A DNA stretch of 64,000 nt from Luteitalea sp. TBR-22 (GTDB taxonomy: Bacteria; Acidobacteriota; Vicinamibacteria; Vicinamibacterales; Vicinamibacteraceae): assembly GCF_016865485.1 (NCBI RefSeq), contig NZ_AP024452.1, positions 1 to 64,000 of the forward strand, given 5' to 3'. Position numbers and translations under genes: made by a program. Positions 61,977 through 64,000 of the stretch are shown here, one piece after another; within the stretch, counting starts at the first letter, position 1, and each line of letters starts with the position of its first letter. The notes below the pieces were generated by a model. The model saw only the letters and a program-made list of their open reading frames with translations. It had not been told where the DNA came from and did no database searches.

Positions 61977-64000
61977 ATGCGGTTCATCAAGGTCTCCCTG
62001 CTGGCGCTGCTGCTGGCCGGGCCGGCGCCCGCGTCGGCCGGCACCCAGGCCGTCGACCTCACCCGACGGCCGGTACGGTCGCTGCGCAGCCACGACTTCG
62101 ACGTGCAGCACTACCGGATCCGGCTGGCCATCGACGACGAGCGCCGCACGGTGGACGGCGAGACGACGGTGACGCTGCGGCCTCTGAAGGACGACTTCCG
62201 CACGTGCGTGCTCGATGCCGAGACGTTCACCGTGTCGGCCGTCCGCGACGCGTCGGGCAGCAACCTCGAGTTCCGGCAGACGCCGACGTCGCTGCGCATC
62301 GAGCTCGCCAGGCCCTACCGCCACGACGAGACGGTCGTCGTGACGGTGAGCTACCGGCTCGTGAATCCGAAGGTCGACGCCAAGGCGTACGGCATGGAGC
62401 CGTCGTACCGGCTGGGCCTCGACTTCAAGGAACCCGGGCCGCGCAATCCGGCCATGGTCTCGACCCTCTCGTTCCCGCAGGGCGCGCGCCACTGGTTCCC
62501 GTCGTACGACGACCCCGACGACAAGGCGACCTCCGACATCATCGTCACGGTGCGGCGCGACCACAGCGTCGTGTCCAACGGCCGCCTGGTCGGCGTCACG
62601 GCAGACGAGCAGGCCGGCACGCGGACCTTCCACTGGGCACAGGAGCAGCCCCACTCCACATACCTGTTCATGCTGGCCGCCGGCCCGTACGTCGTCGTCC
62701 GCGACACGCTGGGCACGCTGCCGATCGCCTACTGGGTGTACCCGCAGGACGAGCCCCATGCGCGACGGACGTTCGGCCGCACCCCGGACGTGATCCGCTT
62801 CTTCAACGAGCGCTTCGGCTACCCGTACCCGTGGGCCAAGTACGACCAGGTGATCATCCCCGGCATCGGCGGCGGCGCCGAGAGCACCACCGCGACCGTC
62901 ATCGGCGAGAGCGCCATCGTGCCCGACGACCGGGCGATGCAGGACTTCCCGTCGGACTGGTTGGTGGCGCACGAGGCCGCCCATCACTGGTGGGGCGACC
63001 TCGTGACGATGCGGACGTGGAGCGAGACGTGGATCAACGAGGGCTTCGCGACGTTCAGCGAGCACGTCTACACGTGTCACGCGCGCGGCCCCGACGAGTG
63101 CGCCCTCGACCTGCGGCAGAAGCAGGACAGCTACTTCGCCGAGGCGAGGACCCGTTACGCCAGGCCGATCGTGTTCGAGCGGTACGAGTACCCGAACGAG
63201 AACTTCGATCGGCACACGTACCAGAAGGGCGCGGTGGTGCTGGACATGCTGCGCTTCGTGCTCGGCGAGGAGCCGTTCTGGCGCGCCGTCTCGCGCTTCC
63301 TGCACGCGCACGCCTTCGGATCGGCAGACACGAACGACCTGGTGGTGGCCATCCACGAGGCCACCGGCCAGAACCTCGACTGGTTCTTCGAGCAGTGGGT
63401 GCGCAAGCCGGGCCACCCGGTCCTCGTGGTCACGCAGTCATGGGATGAGGCCGCGCGTCGCCTGTCGCTGCGCGTCCGGCAGACACAGGACACGTCGAAG
63501 GGCATCCCGATCTTCCGGATGCCGGTGGACGTGGAAATCGTGACGTCGCGCGGCGCCACGCGGCACCGGATCCAGCTCGAGTCGGCCGACCAGTCGTTCT
63601 CGCTCGAGGCCGTCGAGAAGCCCCTGCTTGTCAGGTTCGACAAGGGCAACCACCTCCTCGACGAGCTCACCTTCGCGAAGGACACGACCGAACTCCTCTA
63701 TCAGCTCGGCCACGACGATGTGAGTGGGCGGGTGTGGGCGGCGTCGGAGCTCGGGGGGCGACTGGCGGAGTCGGGGGTCCGTGAGGCGCTGCACGCCGCG
63801 ACCGGCGACCGGTCCTGGGCGGTGAGGGAACGAGCGCTCACGGTACTGGCGGCGAGCGATCGGTCGTTCGGCGTGGACCAGCTGAGGGCACTCGCGACCG
63901 ACCCGAGCAGCCGTGTGCGCGTGGCCGCCCTGAAGGCCCTCGGCGCTCGCCGCGACGCCACCCTGCTGCCGTTCTACCGCGAGCGTTTCGAGCGCGACGA
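61977..64000 (+). CDS. Exported M1-family metallopeptidase, cut by the window end
   Basis: The frame is open from ATG 61977 to the last base (674 codons visible). A signal peptide (FIKVSLLALLLAGPAPASA) precedes the M1 N-terminal beta-domain. The exopeptidase motif, usually GAMEN, is GGGAEST here. The zinc site HEAAH (332-336) with E355 gives the full HExxH-x18-E, within VAHEAAHHWWGDLV and INEGFATFSE. After about residue 570 Ala/Leu-rich helices (WAVRERALTVLAAS, then VRVAALKALGARRD) look like HEAT repeats. With the upstream Xaa-Pro peptidase it forms a secreted peptide-degrading pair. gagg lies about 11 nt before the ATG. Confidence 0.9.
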   Translation, partial: MRFIKVSLLALLLAGPAPASAGTQAVDLTRRPVRSLRSHDFDVQHYRIRLAIDDERRTVDGETTVTLRPLKDDFRTCVLDAETFTVSAVRDASGSNLEFRQTPTSLRIELARPYRHDETVVVTVSYRLVNPKVDAKAYGMEPSYRLGLDFKEPGPRNPAMVSTLSFPQGARHWFPSYDDPDDKATSDIIVTVRRDHSVVSNGRLVGVTADEQAGTRTFHWAQEQPHSTYLFMLAAGPYVVVRDTLGTLPIAYWVYPQDEPHARRTFGRTPDVIRFFNERFGYPYPWAKYDQVIIPGIGGGAESTTATVIGESAIVPDDRAMQDFPSDWLVAHEAAHHWWGDLVTMRTWSETWINEGFATFSEHVYTCHARGPDECALDLRQKQDSYFAEARTRYARPIVFERYEYPNENFDRHTYQKGAVVLDMLRFVLGEEPFWRAVSRFLHAHAFGSADTNDLVVAIHEATGQNLDWFFEQWVRKPGHPVLVVTQSWDEAARRLSLRVRQTQDTSKGIPIFRMPVDVEIVTSRGATRHRIQLESADQSFSLEAVEKPLLVRFDKGNHLLDELTFAKDTTELLYQLGHDDVSGRVWAASELGGRLAESGVREALHAATGDRSWAVRERALTVLAASDRSFGVDQLRALATDPSSRVRVAALKALGARRDATLLPFYRERFERD

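Overview
The window opens on the first base of dnaA and runs dnaA-dnaN-gyrB-gyrA, so it is the origin end of a bacterial chromosome, probably a finished genome linearised at dnaA. Base composition is very GC-rich and codons end almost always in G or C. Several genes point to an Acidobacteriota, most plausibly of the Vicinamibacteria type: a TonB-dependent receptor with a carboxypeptidase-like N-terminal domain, TPR plus beta-propeller TolB-like proteins, MacB/FtsX-type permeases, DUF885 and M1 peptidases, and many stand-alone sensor kinases. That placement is inference from gene content; no rRNA gene is present to confirm it.

Region by region. 1-8.2 kb: replication initiation and gyrase, with a DnaA-box-bearing gap between dnaA and dnaN. 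8.2-17.2 kb: UvrD/PcrA helicase, a four-helix-bundle protein, and the minus-strand rsmI-glmU-glmS genes for cell-wall precursor synthesis, divergent from a DUF885 peptidase. 17.3-21.9 kb: FmdB zinc ribbon, serS, an aldehyde dehydrogenase with its usual DUF779 partner, and a DinB protein. 21.9-24.7 kb: a minus-strand set of a membrane GAF-like protein, two paralogous 61-residue proteins of unknown function, a PEP-CTERM-like secreted protein and a divergent ureohydrolase. 24.8-30.5 kb: tRNA-Ser(UGA), an 81-bp minisatellite, a cobalamin-binding protein and two hybrid histidine kinases. 30.5-37.3 kb: leucine biosynthesis (leuC-leuD, leuA, leuB) with a diadenylate-cyclase-like gene 3 bp behind leuD and a divergent LysR regulator before leuA. 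37.4-46.1 kb: secreted amidohydrolase, TonB receptor, Tat-exported M14 peptidase and intradiol dioxygenase, a DUF2092 lipoprotein and a WD40 lipoprotein. 46.2-48.1 kb: a sensor-kinase remnant and two toxin-antitoxin modules, bracketed by related repeats. 48.2-57.1 kb: a TolB-like protein, a two-component system, and a minus-strand ABC exporter operon facing a TetR regulator. 57.9-64 kb: sorbosone-dehydrogenase-like protein, two unrecognised proteins, an Xaa-Pro-type peptidase and an M1 peptidase that runs off the window.

The most distinctive content lies between genes. (1) Six hairpins each preceded by GTAG, the architecture of REP elements moved by RAYT transposases, plus a seventh decayed copy split by a second repeat family. 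(2) Seven arrays of tandem heptamers at gene borders. (3) Three GTCAG-N6-GTCAG boxes, two beside the intact two-component locus and one beside the kinase remnant. (4) Four genes whose -10 box lies 6-7 nt before the start codon, predicting leaderless mRNAs. All assignments are by reading; no database search was run.
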